A stretch of DNA of 42,416 nucleotides, from positions 1 to 42,416 of the forward strand of contig JAPOQK010000053.1 in the NCBI GenBank assembly GCA_026710795.1, read 5' to 3'. This DNA is from Candidatus Poribacteria bacterium (GTDB lineage Bacteria > Poribacteria > WGA-4E > WGA-3G). Positions 1 to 9,029 of this stretch are shown in pieces; position 1 is the first letter of the stretch; every line of letters begins with the position of its first letter. The position numbers and the translations under genes are program-made. The notes below the pieces were generated by a model. It searched no databases. It worked only from the letters and a program-made list of their open reading frames with translations, and had not been told where the DNA came from.

Positions 1-82
1 AGTTACCAAAATTATTTTTTTTCAACCACAAAAAACCGATAAAAACAACCCGCAAACCCAGACGAGAACTAACATTAGACCA

Positions 83-110
83 ATTCTACCAAAAGTTACC
101 GTTATGTCAA
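83..110 (-). promoter_or_regulatory. Conserved promoter inside repeat copy A, reading out of the window
   Basis: On the minus strand, TTGACA (110-105), 16 bases and TAGAAT (88-83) form a strong sigma70-like promoter with a TG one base before the -10. A GTTACC..GGTAAC inverted repeat lies just upstream and a further GGTAAC lies in the spacer, which looks like an operator arrangement. The same arrangement is kept in the other two repeat copies. No target gene is visible here because transcription would leave the window. Confidence 0.5.
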
Positions 111-152
111 AAAAAGTTACCATACGGTAACCTTTTAAGGAAGAATATTCCG

Positions 153-305
153 ATGAAATTCAATGACATACACAAACAATTCGCCGTCAAATCCTTCGCA
201 AAAATGATGACACGATCAGAAACCCAAGGTAGGTCAAGAAAAAGAGCAAAAAGGAACTCCAAAAAAAAAAAGCGAAATTCGCGTCACATTCCTTATCCTG
301 ACTGA
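153..305 (+). CDS. Short basic ORF in repeat copy A (50 aa), doubtful
   Basis: ATG at 153 is preceded by AAGGAAG. The product starts MKFNDIHKQFAVKSFAKMM and becomes very Lys/Arg-rich from about residue 26 to the end. The first 22 residues are identical in repeat copy C, where the Shine-Dalgarno sequence is a better AAGGAGG, but copy C stops after 29 codons because of small indels. The poly-A stretch drives the basic tail. It may be the surviving start of a lost gene carried by the element, or chance coding. I do not recognise the family. Confidence 0.25.
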   Translation: MKFNDIHKQFAVKSFAKMMTRSETQGRSRKRAKRNSKKKKRNSRHIPYPD

Positions 306-388
306 ATTCTTTAAGTCACAGGTGACGTGCAAAAGGTCACAATTTATAGCACATACAGATAAACAATGTAACGGTAAATTAACGGGCA

Positions 389-416
389 TAGGTTTCGCTT
401 CTCTCTACCCAACCGA
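389..416 (-). repeat. Degenerate REP-like hairpin (GGTTGGGTAG type)
   Basis: On the minus strand the sequence reads GTCGGTTGGGTAGAGAG, then ends GCGAAACC. It closely resembles the element at 14748-14778, although the GTAG head is damaged. It lies between repeat copy A and the promoter of the first operon. Confidence 0.4.
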
Positions 417-478
417 CAAGAGATGATATTGAATTGTGAAAAATATATCCGAAAAATCCGATAACTAAATAACCCTGA

Positions 479-507
479 TTGACAACTATAAAGAATTAGC
501 ATAAAAT
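479..507 (+). promoter_or_regulatory. Promoter of the 573-3778 operon
   Basis: TTGACA at 479-484, a 17-base spacer and TAAAAT at 502-507 give a near-consensus sigma70 promoter. Transcription would start near 514, leaving a leader of about 59 bases before the ATG at 573. Confidence 0.65.
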
Positions 508-572
508 ACGATTAATAGTAAATTACCATACGAGTAAAGTTCATCTGGAAGAACTAATCTAAGGAAACATAT

Positions 573-1622
573 ATGAGTAAAACAAGAAAAATTGTGATGA
601 GGAATGATGCAGGTCAAATCTTGACAGAAGAACAGGAAACCCCTGCACCCAAACCGGGGCAACTGCTAATTGAGGTGCACGCCTCTATGGTCAGTCCTGG
701 TACAGAACTTGGCGGTATCAAACGGAGACGCGAGAAACCAGGTTCTGCGACACAGCGACGTCCTTTCGGATATACTAATGCTGGTGTCGTCATCGGAAAA
801 GAAGGGGATTGCGATGAATTTGAGATCGGTGACAGAGTTGCAGGTATGGGTGGTGGGTATGCGTTGCATGCAACTTATGCCTGTGTTCCGCATAACTTGT
901 GTGCCAAGATACCGGAGAAGGTTAAGGATGAGGAAGCCGCATCTATTCACCTCGCTGCGACAGCACTCCACGCGGTGCAACGTGGACGAATCCGTATAGG
1001 GGAAAATGTAGTTGTTGCTGGATTAGGTGTTGTGGGACAATTCGCATCACAGATTGCAAAAATTGCGGGGGCTTATGTGATTGGTTTAGATCAGCTGCCG
1101 TTGCGTTTAGGAATTGCTGAAACTGCTGGGATTGATCTCGCTATAAATGTATCTGAAACTGACCCGATTCCGATTGCTCAAGAATTCACGAATGGATACG
1201 GCATGGATTGTGGAATTATTGCATTTGGTGGAGACGCAACAAGTGCCTTTCAACAGATTCGCGCAATGCTGAAAACAGCACCTGATACACACAAAATGGG
1301 ACGAATTGTTATCGTTGGTGGAGCAAGCATTACACACGGTTTTGCTGCTGGACTTGGAAACGTAGATGTCATTAGCGCGGCACGGACAGGACCTGGTTAC
1401 CACGACGAGGATTACGAACATGGTGCAGATTACCCACCTGTGTTAGTTCCTTGGCCAACACAACGAAACTTAGAGTTAGCATTGAGACTGATGTCTGAAG
1501 GGAAAATTAAGGTGCGTCCTTTAATAACTGATATTGTGCATATCGACAGGGCATCTGAAGCATGTGAAAAGTTGATACAGACCCCAAATGAAGCGTTAGG
1601 TGTAATATTTACAATGAAATAA
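573..1622 (+). CDS. Medium-chain dehydrogenase/reductase, NAD-type, without obvious zinc ligands
   Basis: This 349-aa protein has the MDR (zinc-type alcohol dehydrogenase) fold pattern. A GroES-like N-terminal half contains GDRVA at 87-91. A Rossmann half has GLGVVG at 150-155 and an acidic residue in GLD (171-173), which suggests NAD rather than NADP. Where classical alcohol dehydrogenases carry the catalytic Cys, this protein has SPGTE (41-45). The four-cysteine structural zinc lobe is absent. The SxGTE signature occurs in MDR subgroups such as the BchC-like and sugar or polyol dehydrogenase-like proteins; the substrate cannot be read from sequence. AAGGAAA precedes the ATG. It is first in a tight operon with 17 bases to the next gene, and a good promoter lies at 479-507. 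Confidence 0.8.
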   Translation: MSKTRKIVMRNDAGQILTEEQETPAPKPGQLLIEVHASMVSPGTELGGIKRRREKPGSATQRRPFGYTNAGVVIGKEGDCDEFEIGDRVAGMGGGYALHATYACVPHNLCAKIPEKVKDEEAASIHLAATALHAVQRGRIRIGENVVVAGLGVVGQFASQIAKIAGAYVIGLDQLPLRLGIAETAGIDLAINVSETDPIPIAQEFTNGYGMDCGIIAFGGDATSAFQQIRAMLKTAPDTHKMGRIVIVGGASITHGFAAGLGNVDVISAARTGPGYHDEDYEHGADYPPVLVPWPTQRNLELALRLMSEGKIKVRPLITDIVHIDRASEACEKLIQTPNEALGVIFTMK

Positions 1623-1639
1623 ATTGGTGAAAAAAATAT

Positions 1640-2851
1640 ATGGAAATTAGAGCAGCTCGTGAAACCGAATTAGAACAGGTCGTTGAACTTAACTGCAAGG
1701 CATTTAACCCAAATCAGCATGAACGGTATTGGCAGTATGTCCGAGGAGATAGCAGTTACAGACTTTCCCAGACACGGGTGGTTGTTGTAAATGATATGGT
1801 TGTTTCCACTTTACGCGTTTGGGAACGGAGGATAAGAATCGGGGCAAGTCTGGTAACGATGGGTGGTATCGGCGGAGTCTGCACCCATTCGAAATATCGT
1901 GGTGTCGGTTATGCATCAGCGTTGATGCGACAAACAATTGACTATCTTCAGGTAGTCGGTTACGATCTTGGTGTTCTGTTTACAATTATCCCTGAGGAAT
2001 TTTACCATAGATTCGGGTGGACTTCCTTTCCATTAAATGGTTTCAAATTAAAGTGCAATTATACAACATCAACACAAAGTCAATCTGATTTTCAGGTGCG
2101 TGCTTTCAATGTAGATACCGATTTAGATTCTGTTGCATCAATACACGACCTTGCAAATGCACAACAGAGTGGAACTGTTTCTCGCACACGCGCCTATTGG
2201 GATATGGAACCCTCACGGATACGCGGCATCCTCCCTACCGTTGTTGTACATCAAAAGGGTGACATCATAGGATATCTCAACTATGAGGTAGATGAAAAGT
2301 GTGCTGAAGTGCTTGAGGTAGGATCCAGACCCGAAAACCCTGAAGCATTGGACATGCTCGTATCTCACTTCTTACAGGATTGTGAAACAGAAGGTGTTGA
2401 CGAAATAAAAGGTGTTTTTTCGTCTCAACATCCGTTTGTTAAACGCCTGATTGACAGATGCGACGCGGAAATAGCTTTCACTACTGATACTGCTATGATG
2501 CTCTATGCAGTGAGTTTACACGTGCTTTTACGTCGTCTCGTTGTTGCGTGGGAATCGCAAATAGCTGCCTCCGAACAGACCTTTCCATCACTCGCTGTGA
2601 GATTCCCCAATATCAACAACCAGAAAGCAGGACTGCGATACGATGGCAACAGCACAATACAGATCATAAATGATACCTCAAATGCAGTGGATTTGGATTT
2701 CAACGAGGAAGATTTCTGGAAACTTATTTTTGGTGAAATTGGTTGGGATCAGGTAAATTTGGATACACCTGTTTCTGATGAGATCTCCGAGTTCTTAGGG
2801 ACACTGTTTCCAAAACGGGATGTTATTTTTTGGTATCCTGATCGGTATTAG
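1640..2851 (+). CDS. Eis-like GNAT N-acetyltransferase with C-terminal SCP2-type domain
   Basis: The 403-aa length and layout match the Eis family: an N-terminal GNAT domain, a second degenerate GNAT half and a C-terminal sterol-carrier-like domain. The acetyl-CoA loop is visible as VCTHSKYRGVG (80-90), followed by the helix that starts YASALMRQ. The segment ending YHRFGWTSF is typical of the family. Known Eis proteins acetylate amines such as aminoglycosides or lysines; the substrate here is unknown. It is the second gene of the 573-3778 operon and the next gene starts 12 bases after its stop. The ribosome-binding site is weak, so translation may be coupled to the upstream gene. Confidence 0.82.
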   Translation: MEIRAARETELEQVVELNCKAFNPNQHERYWQYVRGDSSYRLSQTRVVVVNDMVVSTLRVWERRIRIGASLVTMGGIGGVCTHSKYRGVGYASALMRQTIDYLQVVGYDLGVLFTIIPEEFYHRFGWTSFPLNGFKLKCNYTTSTQSQSDFQVRAFNVDTDLDSVASIHDLANAQQSGTVSRTRAYWDMEPSRIRGILPTVVVHQKGDIIGYLNYEVDEKCAEVLEVGSRPENPEALDMLVSHFLQDCETEGVDEIKGVFSSQHPFVKRLIDRCDAEIAFTTDTAMMLYAVSLHVLLRRLVVAWESQIAASEQTFPSLAVRFPNINNQKAGLRYDGNSTIQIINDTSNAVDLDFNEEDFWKLIFGEIGWDQVNLDTPVSDEISEFLGTLFPKRDVIFWYPDRY

Positions 2852-2863
2852 GGTAATGATGAT

Positions 2864-3778
2864 ATGAAAAAAGCGAAGTCTGAATCTCAAAGGAAAGGCA
2901 CACAGACAAGTACATTTGGAACGCCGGGGAGAAGCAATCACGATTCCAGTGAATTTTATAAGGGGAAACTATATGCAGATCAACCACCTCCAGAACCAGA
3001 TACCTGGGTAGAAAATCCAATTCCTCATGAAAACCTTGACCAACTCTATTGTGCATCAAGTGAGCAGATGTCTGAAATACCAGATTCCAGTATCCACCTG
3101 ATGGTTACGTCTCCTCCCTATAATGCCAAAAAGGAATATGATGACGATCTTTCATTAGAGGAATACAGAGTGCTTCTCTGCGCTGTGTTTTCGGAAACCT
3201 ACAAGAAGTTGGTAACTGGTGGTCGAGTATGTATTAATATTGCGAATTTAGGACGTAAACCGTATATCCCACTACATAGCCACATCATAGAAGACATGTT
3301 GGAAATAGGCTACTATATGCGTGGAGAAATCATCTGGAACAAAGCTGCAAGTGCTGGGAGTTCTACTGCATGGGGAAGTTGGCTATCTGCAGCGAATCCT
3401 GTTCTAAGGGATGTTCACGAATATATCCTTGTTTTCTCCAAAGACTCTTTCTCTCGCAAGCGCAACGAAAAAGAAAATACTATTAGCAAAGAGGATTTCT
3501 TAGAGTGGACAAAAAGCGTATGGACATTTCCTTCTGTATCTGCGAAACGGATTGGACACCCCGCACCGTTTCCTGAAGAACTTCCACATCGATTGATTCA
3601 GTTATATACCTTCGTCGGTGATGTTGTTTTAGATCCATTTTGTGGCAGTGGAACAACCTGTTTGAGTGCAGTGAAATCGGATAGACACTATATCGGATAC
3701 GACATTGAGAAGAAATATATTGATCTGGCAAATGAACGGCTTAGTCAGTATACCAATCAGATTCGTTTGCCGATATGA
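2864..3778 (+). CDS. Solitary DNA methyltransferase (beta-class, N4-cytosine or N6-adenine)
   Basis: The 304-aa protein has the catalytic motif TSPPY (82-86) near the N-terminus and the AdoMet motif DPFCGSGTT (257-265) near the C-terminus, the order of beta-class amino-methyltransferases. GYDIEKKY (278-285) follows, as is usual after motif I. SPPY, rather than DPPY, favours N4-cytosine but does not prove it. The first 50 residues are polar and low-complexity. No restriction endonuclease, specificity subunit or Vsr nuclease lies nearby, so it behaves as an orphan methyltransferase with a possible regulatory role. It is co-oriented with, and 12 bases from, the acetyltransferase gene. Confidence 0.88.
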   Translation: MKKAKSESQRKGTQTSTFGTPGRSNHDSSEFYKGKLYADQPPPEPDTWVENPIPHENLDQLYCASSEQMSEIPDSSIHLMVTSPPYNAKKEYDDDLSLEEYRVLLCAVFSETYKKLVTGGRVCINIANLGRKPYIPLHSHIIEDMLEIGYYMRGEIIWNKAASAGSSTAWGSWLSAANPVLRDVHEYILVFSKDSFSRKRNEKENTISKEDFLEWTKSVWTFPSVSAKRIGHPAPFPEELPHRLIQLYTFVGDVVLDPFCGSGTTCLSAVKSDRHYIGYDIEKKYIDLANERLSQYTNQIRLPI

Positions 3779-3857
3779 GTTGTCTTATGGATTATGATGT
3801 GTTTATGCAATCTACCAACTGTTTATACTGAATATCTGGAATTCTGGTATTATTGAC

Positions 3858-3886
3858 TTGCAGGATGTCGCGAACATCATTATAAT
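3858..3886 (+). promoter_or_regulatory. Candidate promoter directly in front of uppP
   Basis: A perfect TATAAT at 3881-3886 lies 17 bases after a weak TTGCAG (3858-3863). An alternative TTGACT at 3853-3858 is 22 bases away, too far. Transcription would start at about 3893-3894, on the ATG itself, so the message could be leaderless. Confidence 0.4.
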
Positions 3887-3893
3887 AGAGACT

Positions 3894-4745
3894 ATGACAT
3901 TTCTTGATGCGATTCTCCTCGGCATTATACAAGGTCTAACCGAATTTCTACCTATCAGTAGTTCAGGACATCTCGTAATAGCTCAACATTATCTCGGTTT
4001 GAAGGAATCCCTCGTCTTCTTTGACGTAATGCTGCATTTAGGGACATTATTCGCTGTCCTTGTTGTCTATCGTGGAACTATTGGGAGATTAGTTGTCGGT
4101 GGGTTTTCAACACTTGGAAGCGCGCAGTTTTATCAGAAACCGATAACAACGGTCAAGACAAAGGTTGAACTCAGATTTATTTGGTTAATACTTCTTGGAA
4201 CTATTCCGACAGGAATCATCGCGGTACTGTTCAAAGACCAATTGGAATCCCTTTTTGACAATGTGCAACTTGTTAGTATCACGCTAATTCTTACCGGTGT
4301 TATTCTTCAATTACCTCGTTTAAGAAAACAGAAAATGGACAGTGACGATTCTCAAGCAGAAGACATGGAAACATGGCACGCGCCGTTTATCGGTTTTGCA
4401 CAAGGCTGCGCAATAACCCCCGGCATCTCACGTTCCGGCACAACAATCTCGCTGGCTCTATTTTTGGGTGTTCCAGCAAAAACTGCAGCGGAGTATTCAT
4501 TCCTGCTCTCGATTCCAGCAATACTTGGCGCAGTTATCATGAAATTAAAGGATATGGGTGACACAACTATTCCTTACCATATTTTGGTTGTAGGAATGCT
4601 TGCTTCATTTATTGTCGGTTATATTGCTTTGCGGTTTCTATTAGTAGTGTTGAATCGTGGTAAATTCTCTCTATTTTCCTATTACTGTGTTGCATTAGGA
4701 CTCATTTCACTTTTCGTATCCATCTTCGTTGCTCCAATCCAGTAG
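3894..4745 (+). CDS. uppP: Undecaprenyl-diphosphatase (UppP/BacA)
   Basis: This integral membrane enzyme removes a phosphate from undecaprenyl diphosphate, recycling the lipid carrier for peptidoglycan and surface polysaccharides and conferring bacitracin tolerance. The family signature GLTEFLPISSSGHL lies near residues 14-27 and the second conserved block, GITPGISRSGTT-like (reads CAITPGISRSGTT), is present. Several hydrophobic segments span the length. I start at the ATG at 3894 (283 aa, MTFLDAILLG) because homologues begin just before this helix. An in-frame TTG at 3858 would overlap the likely promoter. The 3' end overlaps the convergent methyltransferase gene by 64 bases. A neighbouring surface-glycan operon makes functional sense. 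Confidence 0.92.
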   Translation: MTFLDAILLGIIQGLTEFLPISSSGHLVIAQHYLGLKESLVFFDVMLHLGTLFAVLVVYRGTIGRLVVGGFSTLGSAQFYQKPITTVKTKVELRFIWLILLGTIPTGIIAVLFKDQLESLFDNVQLVSITLILTGVILQLPRLRKQKMDSDDSQAEDMETWHAPFIGFAQGCAITPGISRSGTTISLALFLGVPAKTAAEYSFLLSIPAILGAVIMKLKDMGDTTIPYHILVVGMLASFIVGYIALRFLLVVLNRGKFSLFSYYCVALGLISLFVSIFVAPIQ

Positions 4746-5392
4746 GTAGAAACGAATCCAAACACTCTCTTGTTGTGTTGTAAAATATCTACTGTCAGTC
4801 CGATACTTTTGAGAATCTGACATATCTTCTTGTCGTTTTGAAGTGTATTTCGGATGAGCTTTTTTCCACTCAATCTATAGATGAAACTGGCGAGGTACAT
4901 CTGTAATGGTTTTATTTTTAAGCGTTTGAGATAGCGAATTGGAAAACCTAATCCATGTCCAGAAATAGCGAGGGTGCCGCCCGGTTTTAGAACACGAGCG
5001 AGTTCAGATAATGCTGCTTTATCGTCAGACACGTGCGGCATCACAAGGAAACACGTTACAAGGTCAAAAGTGTTGTTTGCAAATGGTAAGGTGGGGAGTG
5101 ATGCTCGTATCAGTAACGGTCTTGTTGAGGAAGGTCGTATTAATTCTGCGATTCTGGAACGTCCAATAGTCAAGAATCTCTGATCAATGTCAACACCGAC
5201 AAGTAGTTTTGGACTCTGTTTGGAAAGTACGACGAGATGGTTTCCTGGTCCACATCCAACATCCAAGACGTTTTTCCCAGTCCCCTTGATATTAAGAGCG
5301 TCAAGTTGCTTCCGTGTTGTTCCTTGTCTTAACTCGCGATATGCATTCTGAATATAGGCATGATGCCATTTTGTTAAATCGTTGTTCGCCAT
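4682..5392 (-). CDS. Class I SAM-dependent methyltransferase
   Basis: The 236-aa protein has the Rossmann-type AdoMet motif VLDVGCGPG (42-50), an acidic residue after strand 2 (GVDID, 66-70) and the post-I motif LARVLKPGGTLAISG, as in the Methyltransf_11 group. There is no signal peptide; a C-terminal region with the hydrophobic patch MYLASFIY may contact membranes or a partner. The substrate is unknown; the context suggests a sugar, lipid-linked glycan or polyketide-like cell-surface molecule. It is the last gene of the minus-strand operon 8882-4682. Its start overlaps the end of the deacetylase gene by 19 bases, and its end overlaps uppP by 64 bases in convergent orientation. Confidence 0.85.
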   Translation of the reverse strand: MANNDLTKWHHAYIQNAYRELRQGTTRKQLDALNIKGTGKNVLDVGCGPGNHLVVLSKQSPKLLVGVDIDQRFLTIGRSRIAELIRPSSTRPLLIRASLPTLPFANNTFDLVTCFLVMPHVSDDKAALSELARVLKPGGTLAISGHGLGFPIRYLKRLKIKPLQMYLASFIYRLSGKKLIRNTLQNDKKICQILKSIGLTVDILQHNKRVFGFVSTYWIGATKMDTKSEMSPNATQ

Positions 5393-6279
5393 AATAAAGC
5401 ATTTAACCTTTTCACAATTCGTTGTGGAATCCCCGTCAACTCGGCGCGAAAGCGGATGAGTCCAGCATCATCACTTATCGGAATAGCCTTGAGTTTATAT
5501 GGTGACGTATCACTTCTGTTCCATCCTATATCCACCGTGCGTGCAGAACGGTAACCAGCGGATTTGACGAAGTTTAACTCTCTCTCGGTATAATCACCAT
5601 TCGGATAACTGAAATGGTGACATTTTATACCTAATAATTTCTCTAAATCTTCCTTGCTGCCAAATATTTCTTGTTCACATTCGGTTTTCGTGCAATTTGG
5701 AAGGATCGGATGGAATCGGGTATGGGGTTCAAAGTTGACATAACGCATCATCTGTTTCATTTCATTTAAACTTAGTGCGTGCCTATCTTGGTATTCTTTT
5801 TCTTGGTCAAAATTAGATGCCTGTCTAAGATGTGTTAACCGTTCTACATTTGGTATTCTTTTTAGGCGTTCTTTTTCTTTCTTGGATAGTGCGGGTATTC
5901 CAAACCAGAAATGCCTATGGGTGTTGATTATCTGTGTGCATACATAGATTGTTGGGAAGATGTCGTATTTTTTTATTATTGGCAAGAGTGCGATATTTCC
6001 AGCATGACCATCGTCAATCGTAATCACAACGCTTTTCGGTGGAATGTCAGAAAAATGTTTATTACGGATTGATGTGACTAACAGGTCTAATGAAATAATG
6101 TTGAAGTGGTGACAAAGGTAGTCTATATGTTTAGTTAATATTTCTGGTTGTACATCGTGGTATAAGAGAACTGTAACCTTGTTTTTGCAGAACCATTCTC
6201 TGATGAGAAATGGTATACCGAATAGAAGGACAACTGCTGAAATAGCATTTTTGATAAAGTTTCCGAGTTTGATAGACAT
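5374..6279 (-). CDS. Polysaccharide deacetylase (NodB-homology)
   Basis: The 301-aa protein has an N-terminal hydrophobic anchor (about residues 11-27), then LLYHDV (38-43), the catalytic Asp pair in ITIDDGH (86-92), the metal-binding HTRFHPIL (186-193) and FSYPNGDY (223-230). These are the ordered NodB motifs of carbohydrate esterase family 4, which remove N- or O-acetyl groups from polysaccharides. The metal triad Asp-His-His appears intact. The insertion between residues about 115 and 170 is longer than in minimal members. It lies 7 bases after the GT4 gene and overlaps the following methyltransferase, so it is clearly part of a glycan operon. It is probably membrane-anchored, acting outside the cytoplasmic membrane. 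Confidence 0.87.
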   Translation of the reverse strand: MSIKLGNFIKNAISAVVLLFGIPFLIREWFCKNKVTVLLYHDVQPEILTKHIDYLCHHFNIISLDLLVTSIRNKHFSDIPPKSVVITIDDGHAGNIALLPIIKKYDIFPTIYVCTQIINTHRHFWFGIPALSKKEKERLKRIPNVERLTHLRQASNFDQEKEYQDRHALSLNEMKQMMRYVNFEPHTRFHPILPNCTKTECEQEIFGSKEDLEKLLGIKCHHFSYPNGDYTERELNFVKSAGYRSARTVDIGWNRSDTSPYKLKAIPISDDAGLIRFRAELTGIPQRIVKRLNALLWRTTI

Positions 6280-6286
6280 GATGTTA

Positions 6287-7381
6287 CTATACGAAACTTT
6301 GATATATCTCTTCTAATTTTTGGATAGATTCTTCCATGTTGAACTTCTGCTGTATAGTGTTGCGTGCGTTTTTTCCTAATTCACTGGCAAACTCAGGTTC
6401 TGTCAACATTCGGTGCATTGCAGTTTCTAACGCTACTGGATCTTGTGATGGGATACTGATACCGTTCTTCTCATTATCAATCAAATCCTTGATTCCACCT
6501 ACATCTGAGGCGATGCAGGGCATGCCGATACACATCGCCTCAATAAGTGCATTGGGTGAACCTTCGTGAAGGGATGGAAGAACAAAAAGATCTGCCTTTA
6601 AGAGTTCAGAGAATACATCCTTGCAAAATCCCGGAAACATTACCTTATCGGATATGTTGTGTTCTGCAGTGAGTGCGCGAAGTTCTGACTCCAGTTCACC
6701 ATCACCGAGGAATTTGCATTTCCAATGAACATCTTTCTTGTTCAATAAACTCAACGCCTTAATTAAGTAGCAATGCCCTTTTTCCTGTGCGAATCGTCCC
6801 ACACTTACAATTAACTTTTCTTCAGATGATTTCCTATGTTTCTGTGTCCATACTTCAGTTGGTAATTCCAGTAAATTTGGAATGCTGATAATTCTTTTAT
6901 GTGGATAGAGTTGGTGAAGATGGTGTTGTATCTGTTCTGAATTTGTCAGTAAACAGTCGGTAGTATTATAAATTAGTTTTTCTGTAAGCCAGAGTCGGAA
7001 TTTGCCATACCTTGCTTGGTAATCCCCGCGCTGTGATGCTATGAAGGGAATCTTTCTCAGCAAACCGAACTTACGGGAAATACCGCACAAGAAATTGGAA
7101 TACCACAACCAACTATGGACGATATCAGGTTTGACTGCCTTGACAATACCACCAAGTGCGAAGGCTTTTTCTATCAGTTTCACACGGCTGCTTTCACCTG
7201 AAAGTGTTGTCACATCTTGAACACATCTCAATGCTGCAAGTTCACCGAAACGTTCTCCTTCAGTACGACTCAAGACTACATAAGTTTCATATTGGTCGGG
7301 TGTGAACTGTGTTAATGTCTTAAGTAATTGCGATTCTGCCCCGTCTTTTGTCATGGAATCAATGACATAGAGAATTCGCAT
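6287..7381 (-). CDS. Glycosyltransferase family 4
   Basis: I use the ATG at 7381 (364 aa, MRILYVIDSMTKDGAESQ). The longer form from 7435 would overlap the upstream gene and add an N-terminus without family features. The GT-B fold is seen from the N-terminal strand with GAESQL, the central SVGRFAQEKG, PGFCKDV and the C-terminal nucleotide-sugar motif HEGSPNALIEAMCIGMPCI, which includes the EX7E glutamates. GT4 enzymes are retaining transferases that build lipopolysaccharide, capsule or exopolysaccharide from nucleotide sugars. It sits 7 bases after the GT39-like gene and 7 bases before the deacetylase gene, in one transcription unit. Confidence 0.9.
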   Translation of the reverse strand: MRILYVIDSMTKDGAESQLLKTLTQFTPDQYETYVVLSRTEGERFGELAALRCVQDVTTLSGESSRVKLIEKAFALGGIVKAVKPDIVHSWLWYSNFLCGISRKFGLLRKIPFIASQRGDYQARYGKFRLWLTEKLIYNTTDCLLTNSEQIQHHLHQLYPHKRIISIPNLLELPTEVWTQKHRKSSEEKLIVSVGRFAQEKGHCYLIKALSLLNKKDVHWKCKFLGDGELESELRALTAEHNISDKVMFPGFCKDVFSELLKADLFVLPSLHEGSPNALIEAMCIGMPCIASDVGGIKDLIDNEKNGISIPSQDPVALETAMHRMLTEPEFASELGKNARNTIQQKFNMEESIQKLEEIYQSFV

Positions 7382-7388
7382 GATGATA

Positions 7389-8882
7389 TTACCAATATGT
7401 GTAAAGGAGGACTTCTGACAAGATAAGTTGTGCAACTAACATTCCACCAACCCAATATAGATCCGAAAGCTGTCGTGTGGTGAGGTATTTAGCAACAGGA
7501 ATAACGAGAAATGGCACCATGAAAATCCAGATACGTTCTACCTCCATGGTAAATAAGGTCGAAAAAGTGAAAAAGAGGAGCGTTATCAAGAAACCGATCA
7601 CAAAAGTATCTGTTTTTTCTGTGCTGAAGATCCATGAGATACCTGTCTGATTACTTTCATTTCCCTGTTTCCACTCCTGAATTGTTGAAACTATTTGACG
7701 TATCCAGACTACTGTAATCGGAATACCGACACCAATGAGGAATGCAAAGAGATTTGCGAAACTCAGATGGAAATAGCGACCTATGCTTTCATAGCCGGTT
7801 CCCATTCCCTTTTCGTCCTTTTTAATTGCTGCCCAAAGTGCGTCAAACGGTTGGAAATCGGTCAGTATACTAAGCAAAATGTAGAATCCGATAAAGCCTG
7901 TAGCTGCGAATGCTAAAACTTTCAAATACTGAACGAATCTATTTCGTTCCATCAATGCGACAACACACATAAAGACACCGACGACAACAGTTGCATAAGT
8001 CATAAACATTCCGAATGCAAGAGATATTCCTGTTAATAAGCTATAAGGTCGGAATGCGTCCAATTCAAGATATGGTTTCGTTTCACGTTCTCTCGCTTCA
8101 TAAAACAGGTAGAGGCTAAGAATTGGGAATACACTAAAAGGACCGTCCATAGATGTAGTAGTGAACATCACGAAGTTCGGAGTGATTAGGAAAAGTAGCA
8201 GCGAATAAAGTGCTACCTTTTTTCCGTAAAGCCTTTGACCGAGTTTATAGATTGGTATCACCACAATGACGGTAAATAGAATTGACACAAGCGATGCTGA
8301 AACGAGATTATAGCCGAAGATTTCGCTAACAATCCACAAGAAGATGACACCGCCGGGTGGATGTGTTCGTGTGTGTCCTGCAAATGTATTGAATAGTTCT
8401 GGTTTGCTGAAATCTCGTAAAAATTCCCGGAGTCCAAGTTGGTCAATATGTGGCACATCGGCATAATATTCCTGTCCTGATCGAGTGTATGGTTCCAATA
8501 ATGCTAAAATCTTTACAGGTTCGTCATCAATGCTTATTTCACGGAATCCGTCTATTTGCGCGACGCTTATATTGATTGCGATGAAGCAGACTATTGCAAA
8601 CAATATCAATTGATGCGAATTAATGTTATTTGGAAGGATGTATTTATAGCAGAGATAAAGAAATCCAATACAGACAGCAAGGGCGGGTAACATCCACCAA
8701 CTTAAGCTAAATAGAGGTTGTGCATAGAGAGGGACAAAGTGTCTGCTATAGTTTATTGCACCAAGGTCAAGTCCCGTCTCACGCATGATAAGAAACAGAA
8801 TGATATGGTAAAAAAAGAAGAATAGTGCAAGGAAATAAATTTGGACAGGTATAGATCGGATCGCTTTTTGCAGGTATTGCAT
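7389..8882 (-). CDS. Polytopic membrane glycosyltransferase (GT39/ArnT-like)
   Basis: The 497-aa protein has roughly ten or more hydrophobic segments. An early extracytoplasmic loop carries acidic residues (YADVPHIDQLG) and the THPPGG motif that precedes a membrane helix, as in polyprenyl-phosphate-dependent mannosyl- and arabinosyl-transferases (GT39/GT83, PMT_2). Such enzymes move a sugar from a lipid-phosphate carrier onto a protein or glycan on the outer face of the membrane. It is first in the operon with GT4, deacetylase and methyltransferase genes, so a role in cell-surface glycan assembly is likely. The acceptor is unknown. A promoter candidate lies at 8930-8957. Confidence 0.8.
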   Translation of the reverse strand: MQYLQKAIRSIPVQIYFLALFFFFYHIILFLIMRETGLDLGAINYSRHFVPLYAQPLFSLSWWMLPALAVCIGFLYLCYKYILPNNINSHQLILFAIVCFIAINISVAQIDGFREISIDDEPVKILALLEPYTRSGQEYYADVPHIDQLGLREFLRDFSKPELFNTFAGHTRTHPPGGVIFLWIVSEIFGYNLVSASLVSILFTVIVVIPIYKLGQRLYGKKVALYSLLLFLITPNFVMFTTTSMDGPFSVFPILSLYLFYEARERETKPYLELDAFRPYSLLTGISLAFGMFMTYATVVVGVFMCVVALMERNRFVQYLKVLAFAATGFIGFYILLSILTDFQPFDALWAAIKKDEKGMGTGYESIGRYFHLSFANLFAFLIGVGIPITVVWIRQIVSTIQEWKQGNESNQTGISWIFSTEKTDTFVIGFLITLLFFTFSTLFTMEVERIWIFMVPFLVIPVAKYLTTRQLSDLYWVGGMLVAQLILSEVLLYTYW

Positions 8883-8929
8883 TTGTTTTACGCAGCAAAA
8901 TAAGAGTGTGAAGTATAGTATGACCTACT

Positions 8930-8957
8930 ATGTTACCATGTATTATGTGGGTGTCAA
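8930..8957 (-). promoter_or_regulatory. Promoter of the 8882-4682 operon
   Basis: TTGACA (8957-8952), a 16-base spacer and TAACAT (8935-8930), with a TG one base before the -10, fit an extended -10 promoter. Transcription would start near 8923, about 40 bases before the ATG. Confidence 0.5.
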
Positions 8958-9029
8958 TATTTATTTGCTTAAATTGCTGGATTTGCTCAGAGTAAGCGGA
9001 TTATAAGGGTAGGTGTTCGTATAAGGTTT

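Larger units (their letters stand above)
1..370 (+). repeat. Dispersed repeat, copy A (left window edge)
   Basis: Bases 22-370 match the reverse complement of 42065-42416 almost base for base, with a few small indels. Bases 1-154 match the reverse complement of 22020-22173 at the same length. The repeat therefore continues to the left of the window. It holds spaced GTTACC/GGTAAC motifs, a promoter-like element on the minus strand, a short basic ORF (153-305), a poly-A run near 261-271 and a small GTGAC/GTCAC hairpin near its right end. No transposase is visible. It could be a decayed insertion sequence or a non-autonomous element. Confidence 0.85.
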